Of a DNA stretch of 64,000 bases, positions 1 to 12,096 are shown piece after piece; positions within the stretch are counted from its first letter, which is position 1; each line of letters begins with the position of its first letter. Under the pieces are notes generated by a model. That model saw only the letters and a list, made by a program, of their open reading frames with translations. It searched no databases and was not told where the DNA came from. Origin of the DNA: Batkoa obscura (Eukaryota > Entomophthoromycota > Entomophthoromycetes > Entomophthorales > Batkoaceae); contig JASVEC010000008.1 of NCBI GenBank assembly GCA_030770535.1, forward strand, positions 62,001 to 126,000, written 5' to 3'. Made by a program: the position numbers and the translations under genes.

Positions 1-719
1 GTTCCGGCCGATCCCATAATCCATGGTAAATTTTTAAGTATAAAATCGAAATCCTTGCTATTTGGATGAAGTAAAACTGATAATGAAAATGAACTATTCC
101 CGACCATGCAAAACAAAAATAAACTCATTGATAAACCTTCTACCGATTTGCGTTGGTAATTTTTGAATATTTGTGGTACTCTGGCTCCCCAATACAAAAG
201 AGTTGAAGTCCATCCTAATAACACTCCCAAGCTTAATTTATATTGTAAAGCTATATGGATAATGTTATCATGCCCATTTTTAGTGTTCAACCAGACAATT
301 ATCCCGAATATACCTAAAAATGCTAATACATAAAGGAATATTTTATTATTACTATTAGTTTCTTTTTTATTGGAATCAACACCGTTTATGCTACAATAAG
401 TGTTAGTATTATTCTCATTATCATTAATCAATAACTGAGTCATTTCTTGAACTGGTTTATTATACAAATATAATTGATAGATCAATACTAAATCACAGAA
501 AATGAAATAGACAGAGAGTAATATGGTAGTTGGTAACAAATGCTCTAATATGGCACCCGCTAAATTTATTAAGTCCCCTACTAACCATAAATATATGAAA
601 TAAGGTGATAATGAAGAAGTATCTTTTCTCTGATAATTTTCAATTACTTGAGGTATAAATACGACTATCCAACAAATTAACGAAGTGGTTGCTAAAGAAT
701 CTGAATAAAAAGTATCCAT
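1..719 (-). CDS. PQ-loop vacuolar/lysosomal amino-acid transporter (3' end outside window)
   Basis: The minus strand is open from an ATG at 719 to the left edge, about 239 codons. The protein has two PQ-loop repeats: residues ~20-55 contain FIPQVIENYQRKDTSSLSP, and residues ~175-215 contain ARVPQIFKNYQRKSVEGLS. Both are followed by hydrophobic membrane segments. The visible end, LPWIMGSAGT, matches the start of the last helix of the YPQ1/PQLC2 (SLC66A1) family, seven-helix exporters of cationic amino acids from the vacuole or lysosome. A hydrophilic Asn-rich linker (~100-125) separates the two halves, as in that family. No intron is needed in the visible part. I infer the YPQ/PQLC2 group from the paired PQ motifs; cystinosin is a less likely alternative. 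Confidence 0.85.
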   Translation of the reverse strand, partial: MDTFYSDSLATTSLICWIVVFIPQVIENYQRKDTSSLSPYFIYLWLVGDLINLAGAILEHLLPTTILLSVYFIFCDLVLIYQLYLYNKPVQEMTQLLINDNENNTNTYCSINGVDSNKKETNSNNKIFLYVLAFLGIFGIIVWLNTKNGHDNIIHIALQYKLSLGVLLGWTSTLLYWGARVPQIFKNYQRKSVEGLSMSLFLFCMVGNSSFSLSVLLHPNSKDFDFILKNLPWIMGSAG

Positions 720-2334
720 GAGTTATTTCAAAAAAGGTTTAAAGATTTAAAGCTTCAATTTTATTTAAATACTTTTCCTTAGTTTATTTATTTTTATCAA
801 TTAAGAATAAAATTGTTTATTCTTTTAAAACTTCAAAATTTTGTTCCCCTAAGTTATTTTGACGGTTCGAGAATTGTGGAGAAAAGGTATTTTTATAGTA
901 ATCCTGTATTATGGGAGCCTAACTTTAACCTTACCTAAGACACAGTATATGTATAAGTTTCCCAATATTAGGCCCCAAGCAAGCGTATTATTATCAAGTT
1001 GTAAGTACTAAATAATATCAAATTTATTAATAAAAATATTCTATTTATTACATTTTGAAGTTCTTCGTAGAACTGTCAACTTTGCCAAATTAAGGCTCAA
1101 TCTATTTACCGAATTCTTAAAAAATATGACTGATTCCCAATCACAATGTATCCAAATTTAAATTGAAGTTTTTGATGTGAAGGTTCTTGTGGTGGAATTG
1201 CTGAGTGTCATGAGGAGCAGTCAAAATTGTTATAAAATTTAAAAGTTTACATTCAAAACATAATGCGATATTTCAAGCAAATAAAGTATTTATCCAAATA
1301 AAAAATAAAAAATAAAAAATAGTGCTATTTGAAATAATAAATTACAATATTTAAATTAATACAGGCTCCCCAAAAATACAATAACAATTATATATATTTG
1401 TGTAAATTATTAAAAATTGTCTGATAACAAAGAATGATTTAGTACCACATAAAATATTTTTGAATATTTTAAAATAATATTATATAACGGGTTGAGTTTA
1501 TTAGTAAATTGTTATTACTTATTTAAATTTAATATTGAGTTAACGAAACTTATAAAATGTCAAATCCTCATTTTAACATTAAAGTATTGTCTTATAATAG
1601 ATATTAAAAACGATTTAACTTTTGAGCTTTATTCTAGGAATGTGTTTTTTTTCAAAAATTACACATTCGAACACTTTTTATCATATCTTATTTTAAACTA
1701 TAATAAATTAACAATAGTGATTGAATGATCATTGTACATCTTATAGTTCAATATGGAATCTAAATAATGTTATCAATATAATTTTATATAATAAGTGTAT
1801 TAAATAATATGGAAATAAACTTAAAATTTATCCAAACAGTATTTATTATCATAAAATAATAGATTTTTTTTTTCATTTGTACATTTATTTGAATTTCAAT
1901 ATTAGAATGATTTTACAATAAAATCACTAAATCTTTGTATGGAACTCTTTGTAGTTTTAAAAGAAAAAGGATCTGATGTTATTTAATACTAACTTGAACA
2001 ATCATATTTTAAATATTTTTATATTTATTACAACATTTCGATGCTCTTAATGAAAAACTTACACCATAAGTCGCCTAATATTATTAAATTCCTTTTATTA
2101 AAACAAAATTACCATGCATTTCATATTTTTCTAATAATTATATCTCATGAACCTCTTTCTTAATTTAAAATGATCTTTTTTCTTGTCTTGAAATAATAAA
2201 ATCGCTTGCCTTCTTGATTTTAATTTGAATAAATAAAAACTTTTAAAAATAATTTCCTTTATATAACAATCCATTTTCGTCAATAAATTAATCCTTGTTA
2301 GCATATATAATTTTATTTAATTCTTCCTTAATAC
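720..2334. other. A+T-rich intergenic region
   Basis: No supported gene. Short open stretches here start at non-ATG codons and have biased composition. I see no tRNA or convincing snoRNA; a box-C-like TGATGTG followed by CTGA near 1170-1205 is too weak to call. Confidence 0.6.
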
Positions 2335-2839
2335 TTAAACGCGGGAAGGATACAACATCTAAAACACGTGTAAAAATTAAATAACATGGACTTGAGAATA
2401 AACTTACAATGCGGACTCTTTCACCGAAAGCTGCTGGTGGGATGTTAGAGGTGAACTTAGCCTTAACTTTACCGCTGTTTCCGTGGGAACGAGTGATACG
2501 ACCCCAGATGCAACGGAAGCGGGAACCATGTTTGATGGTCTTGGCTTTGTATACATAGGCTACACGTTTACCGAGATAGAAATCAGTATCATTTTTGGTT
2601 TGAACTCCTTCAACGGCAATGATTGATGAGTTGGAATCTGAGTTACGCTTAGCGCGTTTGTGTCCTAAAATACGTCCATGGGCAAAAAGACTATAATATA
2701 CTGTATTAATATAATTGCCATTGAAATCTAGATGTTAATTTGTCTCTATATAATTGAAGTAGGTATAATTTTTGATTTTCCTTCATCTTTGATCAATTTC
2801 TAAGCTATCTTGTATTAGATAAAGTACTCACCGGGCCAT
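2335..2839 (-). CDS. rpl33: 60S ribosomal protein eL33 (RPL33/RPL35A)
   Basis: Three exons on the minus strand: 2839-2832, 2690-2408 and 2358-2335, summing to 315 bases and 104 residues. The first exon is only eight bases (Met-Ala and part of Arg), typical of fungal ribosomal-protein genes. The protein starts MARLFAHGRILGHKRAKR and contains FYLGKRVAYVYKAK, RCIWGRITRSHGNSGKVKA and the C-terminus ERVRIMLYPSRV, all hallmark eL33 segments. It is a large-subunit component near the E-site side. Donors are GTGAGT and GTAAGT; acceptors are both TAG. Length agrees with the family (about 107 in yeast). The gene lies 629 bases downstream of eS27 on the same strand, so two ribosomal-protein genes sit in tandem. 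Confidence 0.96.
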
Positions 2840-3468
2840 TTTATATAGTTTCCCGATATAGGTGTTGATACAACTAGAAAAGAAGGGTTAATTGCTAATT
2901 ACTTTTACTATATCAAACTGATGCATCCATCCACTTTGCTCTCTAAAACTCAAATTGAATCCGCTTTTAAGCGATTTGATTGGGTTATCTAAAAGTAAAT
3001 GTTATGAGCTAATTTGCAAAGATTAAATCCAAAAATAAAGATTAATTCAAGGAAATCCCTTATAAATGAAATAATCTAAATAGAATGTATAAACTAGAAA
3101 GCATTATATAATATTTAGAAAATGTAATAAAATAACATATTTAGTAAACTGGTTTTAATCTATTTATTTATCGAAATGAGTTATAAAAAATAGATATCTA
3201 TAAAGCTTAAATATTTAAAAAAAAGTCTAAACCATACGTCTTTAATAATATTGTCGTAGTTTATTTTGATATTTATAAGTCCCTAGCCCCAAAAAGATAC
3301 ACTATGTGAGCCGAATTCTTAAACTATTAAAAATAATTCCATAAAAACTGTAAAAACTCTATTAAGACACTGAATTTATTGGAGGGTCTAAAGACTCTTC
3401 GACAATTTTATTATTTTTAACTTAATGTTCAGACCATTTTTATTAGTAAGAAGGTATTATAAATAAAT
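2840..3468. other. Spacer between eL33 and eS27
   Basis: A+T-rich spacer that should hold the eL33 promoter (next to 2840) and the eS27 3' region. No gene is seen. Confidence 0.5.
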
Positions 3469-4030
3469 TTAGTTGGACTTCTTACGGAAGGAAGAACCTA
3501 GAAAAAACTGTTAATAAAATATCTATAAAAAGAATAAAGTAAATACCCTCAGTGAGACGGGCACGGCCACCAGTTGGTTGGCAAAGAACAGTTGAGCAGC
3601 TACCGCAAACTACAACAGTTTGAGCATGAGAGAAGACGGTAGTAATGTTATAACATCCTTTTTAAATTTAAATAAATTGTTCAAAGTTATAAAAAAAGAA
3701 TAAAATACCTTGGCACTTAACATCCATGAAGTAGGAGTTTGGAGTAGCTACAAGACGCTTCATTTTGTGAAGTTTCTTTTCATTTTCGATTGAAGGATTG
3801 AGAAGATCAATAGCGAGCTGTAAATGATAATTTTAGTTCCAGTTCTAATATATTTTTCCAATTAACGTTTAGTTCTCTTTTTTATTCTTTTCATAAATTG
3901 AATATCGTTTAAATTACATCCATCAAATTTCAAATAAATTCATTTTTAAAAACCATTTAAATTTCTATTCGTTTTATTCATTTTCCAATATTCTATTTAT
4001 GCTAAAACAATTAAAGTTACATACCACCAT
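3469..4030 (-). CDS. rps27: 40S ribosomal protein eS27
   Basis: Four exons on the minus strand: 4030-4025 (ATG GTG only), 3817-3709, 3657-3547 and 3497-3469, total 255 bases, 84 residues. The protein reads [17 protein letters not shown], then [19 protein letters not shown], then [18 protein letters not shown] and ends [12 protein letters not shown]. The four-cysteine zinc ribbon (C..C...C..C: VKCQGC and VVCGSC) is complete. It is a small-subunit protein of the 40S head/platform region. The third exon uses an AAG 3' splice site (3660-3658), forced by reading frame and conservation. The first exon, six bases long, probably serves start-proximal intron-dependent expression, as in other fungal ribosomal-protein genes; this is inference. 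Confidence 0.96.
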
Positions 4031-5636
4031 CTTTGCTTACTTTGAAGTCTTTAAAGGTCAAAAGGGAGGAGCACCAATTTTTGATTAGTTTTTATTATTC
4101 ATCCAAATATGCACAGCTTCTCCTTAGTTGATGAATTTATGCTGCGCCAATTTTTTGTTTGGCAAATAATTGCTTAGTTGACGACTAATTAGAAAGTTTG
4201 GATGGAATTTTATTTGACAAGATAGTAATAGCTTTGCTAAAATTACTATACATATGACCAAATCCCAGAGGTTAAACTCATAATAAGGTTTAATTCAAGA
4301 TAAATGGGTACTTAAATCAAACGATATTTGTAATATATAAGATGTTTAATCCGAAGTATATGCGCTTCCTATTTAAGAGTCTAGACACTAATATTCATTA
4401 AATATACCACTAAAGTATATATAGTAATTATATTGAGTCTTTTATTGAGATTGATACCATTTATTGTCTTAATATATAATCTCAAAAGTAAAATAAGTAT
4501 ATATAATGTTTAAGGCGCTTTTATGTCATAATTTAAAAGGTTTTACTTTACTTTTACTTTATACATTAAATAGTAACTCCTGGACATATGTGATGTCTAA
4601 AGTAAATAAAATAAATTTTAACAGTTAGATCGTATTAGCAATAATAATTAGACAATAAGAGATGTTTATTCTAATAAATGTTTTTACAAAGTCAATCAAT
4701 AACTCATATTAGCTATCTTTTAGTTTTAATTGTCTTTCAAATAATGTTGTAATATCAATTGCAAATATTAAAAACATTAAATCTATAAATCTATAAATTG
4801 TAGTTTATAGAAATAAAATAGAATAAAATAAAATAAAATGAATTATATAAGACGTTGATCTTTTATCAAAGCACTTACAATAATCATTAAAGCAAAAATA
4901 GTCTATCATAAAAACAAATTATAGAGGTAGTTGTGTAGTTAAGATAATAAGAGGGTTTAATCGTATGTTGAAATTCTACTCTAATCATAGAATTTTAGAA
5001 ATACTTGAGTCGATATTAGAAATTTTAATATATAGAATCAATAATAAGGGGGCTTGTTTATTATAATACAAAAAGTACTCTCACATTTTTAACAATCTTA
5101 ATATAGTAAAATACATATCAAAGTTATTTAGATAAATGATTAAACGCTTATTATTAAAAAGATAGCATGTAAAGTCTTTTATTTAAGGTTTTATTGATGT
5201 TTTAATTTCAAGTACCACAAATAGTAGACAAAATAGTAGAACAAAAAGACATTTCAGATTGATTTCAATTTAAGACTGGTTGTATTAAAGTCAAGTTTGA
5301 TACAATATCTTGTATTTTAGATAATTTATATTACCATTTGAGACTTGAACTCGCAATTAGTAAATAAATGGAAAGCTCTGGTGTGACGCATTGTTCAACT
5401 TTAATAATATAAGTAAACAATTATTAATATGGATTCCAATCAAGTAAAAATCAAATGAGATAAAAAATAATTCCTTTGCTATTATACTGTATAAAAAGAG
5501 TAAATATGGACATGTCTTTGAGAATCACAGCAATGGTTTTTCTGCCTAGTAGTGCTTAAAAAGCAAGAAAATAATGAAATTAAAAAGTACATTCCCGTCT
5601 AAAAATAAGAAACTAATCCGTAAAAAACATCTTCAA
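4031..5636. other. A+T-rich intergenic region
   Basis: About 1.6 kb containing the eS27 promoter at its left end. No open frame, RNA gene or repeat that I can support. The stretch at 4806-4840 is a short (AATAA)-type low-complexity run. Confidence 0.5.
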
Positions 5637-5718
5637 TCTCAGCACCCGGGATCGAACCAGGGACCGATGGATTGCTAGTATTTACAGTCCATCGCTCTTC
5701 CAACTGAGCTATGCTGAG
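5637..5718 (-). tRNA. tRNA-Tyr (anticodon GTA) with a ~9-nt intron
   Basis: The acceptor stem pairs CTCAGCA (5718-5712) with TGCTGAG (5644-5638), discriminator A at 5637. The D-arm reads AGCTCAGTTGGAAGAGC, the anticodon stem pairs GATGGA with TCCATC, and the T-arm reads GGTCCCTGGTTCGATCC. The anticodon loop CTGTAAA gives GTA (Tyr), with about nine extra bases just 3' of the anticodon, where nuclear tRNA introns lie. The length is 82 bases including discriminator, 73 after removing the intron. C1:G72 is the usual eukaryotic Tyr identity pair. Internal A and B boxes are present. Confidence 0.95.
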
Positions 5719-5827
5719 GAGCTTGCCTTTTAAACTGGCAATATATATATAAAATAATATTAAATGTTTGTGGCTAAAAAACAATAAATTAAAAAGCGAT
5801 TCGTGACTCTGCTTTTTTAATTTAAAA

Positions 5828-8800
5828 ATGTCTGGTAAGTTTGGGGACTCAATAAATTAAAATTCGAGAAATTTAATAACATGCTACAGATTCACTTGTC
5901 AAATGCCATCATGAGTACCTTGCTCAGCAGGATGATGAGCTTAATATAAAGATTAATGATATCATTAAAGTTACTAAGAAACATGGAGACTGGTGGGAAG
6001 GGTTTAACCTTACCAACGAAGCTTCAGGGATCTTTCCAGCAAATGTAAGCGGTTCCATTATTATATATTATTTTTAATAATCGTTTAGTTTGTTATGCCA
6101 ATTTCGGAAACTAAAGCTCCAGTACCGGAAGGTAAGCTTAAAGCATCTGATTGGTAGTTTACTAATGTGATTAAGGTGCTGAAAAAGTAGTAGCAGATTA
6201 TGATTATGAGGCGCAGGCACCAGATGAGCTTAATTTTGCTAAAGGCGATATTATCTTTGTTTTAGAAAAAGATGATGGTTGGTGGAAGGGTGAAAAGGAT
6301 GGGAAGGTTGGAGTGTTCCCAGCGAATGTAAGCATTATATTTTTCAAATGGTATTTATTAAAGATGACTTTAGTTTGTTTCAACCTATAAGGAAGTAACT
6401 TCAGTAAAAGGTATTGTGTTTTTGTAATCATTGTTTAATGCCTTGGATATTTTTTTGACTTGTGAACTCAATCTAATCACTATTGAATAGAAGAACCTGA
6501 AAAAAATGTAGCCGAGACCGAAGCCGAACCTGTACAAGAAGAGGAAAAGAAAGGTAAACGCACATTATTTATAAAGTATCATTTTAATCATTATTAGATT
6601 CTAGCAAGAGAACTTCAATTGCAGATGGTAACCTTATGCCTTTTTAAAAAAAAGATATTTTATTAAAGTGATAAAGGTTTTAAATTAGGCGCTTATGGGG
6701 TAAAAAAAGGCGGACTTGGATCTTTGTTTTCTGGGGGTTTAGGACTTAGGAAATCCAAGTCTAAATCAACAAAATCTCCTGAAGAGGTATTTTATACTAT
6801 TGTATTAGAGAAAATTTATTTAAATTTATAACTTTATAAATTTTAGTCGCCCATTCAAAGTAATAAAGAGAACGGTCCCCCAGAAGAGAAAAAAGTATCA
6901 AATGCTGCTAGAAAATCAATTGATGTACCTAAAGTTCCAAGTGGATTTGTTAAAAAAGAAAATAGAAAAAACACATTACCAACTGAGGGACTTGAACCAA
7001 ATAAGCCTACCACTGTCAGTCCATCTGATCAACCACAACTACCAAAAGATCCACCGGCTTTAGAAGCTAAAGATTCACCAAGTCTCTCATCACGTACTTC
7101 AAGAGAATTACCTTCTATACCAAAAAACAGGATGCCTAATTTACCTCCAATTCCAGCAGGATTTAATGCAAATAAAGCACAGAATGTAAACGAACAAAAA
7201 ATTCCAATTCCATTGCCACCGGATTCAGGAGTATTACCTTCTGTACCATCGCCACCTAAATTATCGGTACCCTTAACCTGCTCGTTGCCTCTCAATTCAA
7301 CGGTAGTGCCTAAATCTTCAGCACTACCTCCAGTACCACCAATGAATAAAACACCGCAACCGGTTAATGACTATACAAAGGAAGAAGTAAACGATGTTAC
7401 GGAGGAGAAAGAAGAACCTGAGCCAATTAGTAGAACCTCCTCCCATTCTTCAAGACAACCTATAGGAGGGGTACCAATCTTGCCGATTCCAGGGATGCCA
7501 AAGATTGCACAAATTAGCCCAAAAATATTTGATAATATTAGTAAAGAGGAATCATCCGAAGTTATACATGAAGATACAGCTGAGGATAAACCAGAGACTT
7601 TAGAACAAAAGGTAATTATTAGTTCAATTATTTAGTGTAACTTCTAATATTATTTAAGGATAATAAAATTTGTTTAGCAGAAATTGTAACAGATTATACA
7701 GCTCAAACTCAAGGTGAACTTACTTTAATTGCTGGTGATGTATTGAGTGTACTTGAGCAAGGAGAAGAGCATTGGAAAGGAGATTATCATGGAAAGATTG
7801 GTTATTTCCCACCAAGTGTAATTTAATCATAGGCATTATTTACAATTTAGTATTGATATTTATTTTTTAAAGGCTGTTAAATTAACTAATGAAGCTTCAC
7901 CAGTCTCAAAAGAAGAAGATCCAAATCCTGGAAAAGGTTATTTTATTTATATAATAAACTCAAGTAATTGACTTTTTTTTAGGCTTTAAGCTCGCTGCTT
8001 ATGGCGTAAAAAAGGGTGGATTAGGTGGTCTTTTTGCTACCGGTGGACTTCCTCAATTACGTCGTTCTAATACTGGACATTCTCCTAAACCTTCTACTAG
8101 TTCTCCAATTGAAGTAAGTTTTTGTAAAAATTATTATAAGTTTAAATTAACCATAAAATTAGACCCATCCTGTCAAAGAAGTGAAGCGAGAAGGTTCATA
8201 TGATAAAGTAAGTAATGAAACCAAGAAAGTAGTCGAACCTTTTGTTACCGAAGCTAATGAGTTTGATAATGCAATCGAAGAAAATCAAGTCATACCGGGA
8301 GATGTAAGAACAGTGAATCCAAATTATATCAATAGCAATGTTGTTCAAATCAATGCACCACCGGATAGTAAACCATTACCTGCTGTTGTTGATATTGATA
8401 GAGAAGGTTTCGATAATGTAATCAATTATGGTTTACCTAAATTAAGTATTTCTCATGAAGGTGCTGGTTTCCTCAATTCTCTTCCTTTAGCTGAAAAACC
8501 TACTTTGCCGGAAATTAGAAGTGGTAATATTATATTTGTTTTATGTTAAATTTGGGCCATTAACAATCATTTCAGTTCCTATTGATGAAATATACGAAGA
8601 AGAAGGATTCGATAATAAAAACAAAATTGATGAAGTCGAATTAGATGGCTCTATCGATGAAGAAAGATCAAAAGAAAGTATAACTTCACCTAAGAAGTTA
8701 GAGGAAGTTATAGAAAAGTCACATGAAGAGGAAGAATACGAATCAAATGAACAGAGCCTATCTTCAAGTATTAGATCCCTTCCAACTAATTTAAAGGAAA

Positions 8801-10100
8801 GTGTATCCCTTCCTTATCCAGCATCATCAACTCAATCTGAGTATAAACCAATCCTTCGTGCTGTTTCAACTGATGGGGTGGAAAATAAGTTAACTTTAAC
8901 TAAATCCGAAGTAGTTAAAAGAGATATTAAAGATACTAATGCAGAAGAGTTTGTTATGATTAAGTCGCCAGAATCAGTCAAGGCTGAAATTGAGGATGAA
9001 AGTGAAGTAGAGCAAGAAGCAGCGGTGAATGATAGCTTAAATAAGGTATTATTAATTTGTAAACAATGTATAAATTTGATGGTAACAACCGTTTTAGAAC
9101 ATATCACAAGACAACCATGATATCCAAGTTAATGAACTAACTCAAGGTAATTATAAATATATTAGATGATACAATCAAAACTAATATTTAATTAATAGAA
9201 GAAGACGTAATTTCTACTAAAAATAATGATCTTTTAACTTCATCAATGGAAATTGTAACAGCTGAGCATTTAACTACTGATAAGGAGCAAGATAAAGAAG
9301 AGGGCAGTGAACAAACTAATCAAAATGTAGTTGAAGAGGAAATCATTGAAAAGGAAGTTGAAACTTCGAATGTCCAGGATGCAGAAGTAATAGAAGATGA
9401 AGAGCCAGCTTCTTTATTATCTAAACTTGGAGAAACCAGTCAAAGTCCAAATATTAAAGTACTTTCAGTTGGTAGACCAACAGGTTCAAAGACACCTGGG
9501 CGTCGTAATCGTAAAAAAGCAGAACCCACCCTTTCAGATAGCTTAGAAAAAGCTATTCAAGAAGAAGAGGAGGTAAAATTATTATTTTGATATTATTCTA
9601 CATGATTTTTAGTTATGATTTTTTAGGAGATTGTACCTGAAGTTACCAAGGAAACTTCAACCGACGAGTTAGTTAAAGAAGAAACAACTAAAGGAGGCTC
9701 TCTTGGTAGACATAATAAAATAGCTACCCCATTTGCTGGATTAGCTGGAGCACCTAAATTGCCATCTAAACCAGTACTTGCAAGGTTTAATTCACATCAT
9801 AAGGAAGAAGAAAATAATACTGAAGCTGCGAATAAATCCGAATTACAATCCAGTTCAATTGCAAACCGATTTTCTAGTATTCGTAATAACTTTGCGGATC
9901 AAATAAAAAATAAGCCTGAGCAACAACGTTCTCCCGTACCTTCTTTACAAGAAAAATTAAAAGAGTTTGTGCAAAAGGAAATGCTAGCTTTGAGGGAAGA
10001 GTTTGAAGTTAAATTGGAAAATGAACGTAAAGCTAGATTGGAAATCCAAGCTCAGTTGGATGCTCTTTTGGAAAAGGTTGATGGTTCTAACAATGCTTAA
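5828..10100 (+). CDS. Three-SH3-domain scaffold protein (CIN85/CD2AP-like architecture)
   Basis: Seventeen exons sum to 3432 bases (1143 residues): 5828-5834, 5890-6044, 6089-6131, 6176-6327, 6374-6410, 6491-6553, 6598-6627, 6689-6786, 6847-7611, 7659-7817, 7873-7936, 7983-8113, 8163-8523, 8576-9045, 9098-9146, 9199-9572, 9627-10100. SH3-1 (~4-59) has the DDELN and DWWEG signatures; SH3-2 (~69-127) has [15 protein letters not shown] and GWWKGE; SH3-3 (~452-508) has [15 protein letters not shown] and [16 protein letters not shown]. Between SH3-2 and SH3-3 is a Pro-rich stretch with several PxxP motifs. After SH3-3 comes a long acidic, Ser-rich disordered region, then a C-terminal coiled coil (~1085-1140). 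Such proteins recruit actin and endocytic factors at the cell cortex. A glycine-rich motif, [10 protein letters not shown], occurs twice, after SH3-2 and after SH3-3. Exons 4, 10 and 11 use AAG acceptors; exon 11 has a GTTATT donor. Bbc1-like or Sla1-like function is possible; orthology is not established. Confidence 0.85.
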
Positions 10101-10250
10101 ATAAGTTGATCTTAACATTTTTTATCTTTACTTTTTTTAATAAATTTTAATTTTTGATAAAAACAATAATTTAATAATAACAACAATAAATAGAATCATT
10201 GGGTTTTATTATAAATAGTGCAAATAAATAATATTACAAAAGAGTATGGT

Positions 10251-11948
10251 TTAAGAATCCGGGAGTTCAATAAGATCAGTAATAACTTTCATAACTTCTT
10301 TAACAATTGGGTTATAAGGAGAAGCATTATTTAAATATCCCAATCCTTTTTCGATTAATGTTTTCAATTCTCTTTCTGAATAATTCAAATCTTTTGAATT
10401 CTCAGAGCATAATTTAGTAGCTAAAACAAGGATTGCATTCCCTAAACTAATAAATCTAAAAGGTACCCCATATTTACAGAATACTTCTCCTAATTCACCT
10501 GTGGCATTAAGAATTTGTATAGCTGAATTGATAGCCATTTTCTCGTAATAACTCACTTTTTTTGCTAAGGGTAATTTAATATACAAATTAATTACTTCTA
10601 TTATTAATGAGTTGGAAAATTTAATTATATATAAAACAAATATAATACATATATTATAAACCCATTTTGGTTGATTAGAATAAATGCGTTGCATTATATT
10701 TTTAAAATAATTGATACTTTTTTCTACTTTCTTTAAGATCCAATCTAACTCTTTTTGTAATAAATCGACATCTTCACTCTCCCTTTTATTACGATATATT
10801 TTTATATACCCAATGATTTCTGTTAATAAAGCCATCCATCGCCAATACATACCTGAGGCTATCTCTCTAATTTCTTTTTTTTGAGTTAAGGTAGGAATAT
10901 CAGGTAACCTATTCAAGTTTATAATTTTAGGATAAGGTAAATACCAATCTTCCGGTTGAATGGAAGTTGGTCGGTTTAGTGCTAATGAATAATATTTATC
11001 ATGAATACAACTACCCCACCAAAGATGACAGCGATATCTTATCATTCTTTTATTTAAATTCAATGATTTTGGTATATTTTTATTTAAACCTAACATAATA
11101 CTTAATTTTATAGAACTATTTTGAAAATACCAAAATTTATCTACTAAACTTAATAATACTTGAAAATTGGTAACTAATACTAAACTTTGGACTAAAGAGA
11201 TACTAGGTTTAAAATAACTATTCAAAAATAAATCAATTAACTTACTATCCAATTGCTGCAATATTTCCTTATCATATTTTAAATTTGGTATATATTTATA
11301 GCCCATTCCTATTACTACTTTTTTCAATAGCTCATTAGGTTTATTACGAAACGCAATTTCATCTACCACTGGAAAGTAAGGGTTGAAATAATCAAAATAA
11401 GCATTAATACATTCATTTTCAAACCACTTTACGTTTAAATTATATCGATTAATAACCCTCAAGTTGGTCAACTTAACTTCATTAAACTGTTTTAATTTTA
11501 ATTTCTTTTTCCTTTTATTATTGATTAAGTTTAATGAAAAATAATTGATAATTAAATTGCCAACTGGATTTTTACCAAAATATTCAAAACTATTATCTTT
11601 CTTGATATAAATCTGTTGTTCCCCTTCCACTTCCGTTGTTTCTTTTAAGATTGATTTAAATAACGCTATGCACTTCCAATTACATAAATTACTATTTATT
11701 TGATTTATTACTCTATACTCAGGTAATATTTGTTGTTCTTGAGTCTTCTGCTCTTCTTTAGACTCTATATTTTTATTTTCTTTTAAGCTCTTATCCTTCT
11801 TTTTACTATTATAAACCATATATCGACCCTTTAACTTCCATTCTGGTAATAATTTATTGGGAACATATTCTTTAATTGCTATTTCTTTTTTTTTAAAATT
11901 ATTATCCAATTTCATCCCCTTATTACTCACTACTATAATAGAGTCCAT
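10251..11948 (-). CDS. Fungal MHR (Fungal_trans-like) protein without zinc cluster, 565 aa
   Basis: Single open frame from ATG at 11948. The N-terminal ~100 residues are Lys-rich and disordered. From ~110 on it matches, segment by segment, the protein at 62314-63984: NWK..ALF, GKNPVGNL, FNPYFPVV, NSYFKPSISLV and LNRPTSIQPEDWYLPYP. The last is the characteristic 'NRP.SI....W.LPYP' core of the middle-homology region of Zn2Cys6 transcription factors. No CxxCxxxxxxC cluster exists in this frame, and I see no upstream exon encoding one. Regulatory function is inferred from the MHR only; it may act as a cofactor, or DNA binding may be lost. It converges with the SH3 gene across a 150-base gap, so the two 3' ends share a short terminator region. 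Confidence 0.75.
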   Translation of the reverse strand: MDSIIVVSNKGMKLDNNFKKKEIAIKEYVPNKLLPEWKLKGRYMVYNSKKKDKSLKENKNIESKEEQKTQEQQILPEYRVINQINSNLCNWKCIALFKSILKETTEVEGEQQIYIKKDNSFEYFGKNPVGNLIINYFSLNLINNKRKKKLKLKQFNEVKLTNLRVINRYNLNVKWFENECINAYFDYFNPYFPVVDEIAFRNKPNELLKKVVIGMGYKYIPNLKYDKEILQQLDSKLIDLFLNSYFKPSISLVQSLVLVTNFQVLLSLVDKFWYFQNSSIKLSIMLGLNKNIPKSLNLNKRMIRYRCHLWWGSCIHDKYYSLALNRPTSIQPEDWYLPYPKIINLNRLPDIPTLTQKKEIREIASGMYWRWMALLTEIIGYIKIYRNKRESEDVDLLQKELDWILKKVEKSINYFKNIMQRIYSNQPKWVYNICIIFVLYIIKFSNSLIIEVINLYIKLPLAKKVSYYEKMAINSAIQILNATGELGEVFCKYGVPFRFISLGNAILVLATKLCSENSKDLNYSERELKTLIEKGLGYLNNASPYNPIVKEVMKVITDLIELPDS

Positions 11949-12096
11949 TAATTATATGTTGAGGATTAAAAGAGTAATATAATTTAATTGTAGGCATCTT
12001 TTTAATTGTAGTTGATTATTAATTCTAACTGAAAATTTATTTTATTTTATTTTCGGCATGATTTAAAACTGGATTTCATAATCAAACTTGTTCATA

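Noticed and set aside
1160-1210. Possible C/D snoRNA
   Set aside because: Box C is imperfect and there is no terminal stem; signal too weak.
1492-1728. 78-codon open stretch on the plus strand
   Set aside because: Starts at TTG, has low-complexity hydrophobic composition and no family features; chance opening in A+T-rich DNA.
5599-5784. 61-codon frame over the tRNA
   Set aside because: It is the translated tRNA-Tyr gene and flanks, not a protein.
7029-7295. Antisense frame within the SH3 gene
   Set aside because: Overlaps a conserved exon; glycine-rich only because it is the complement of Pro codons.
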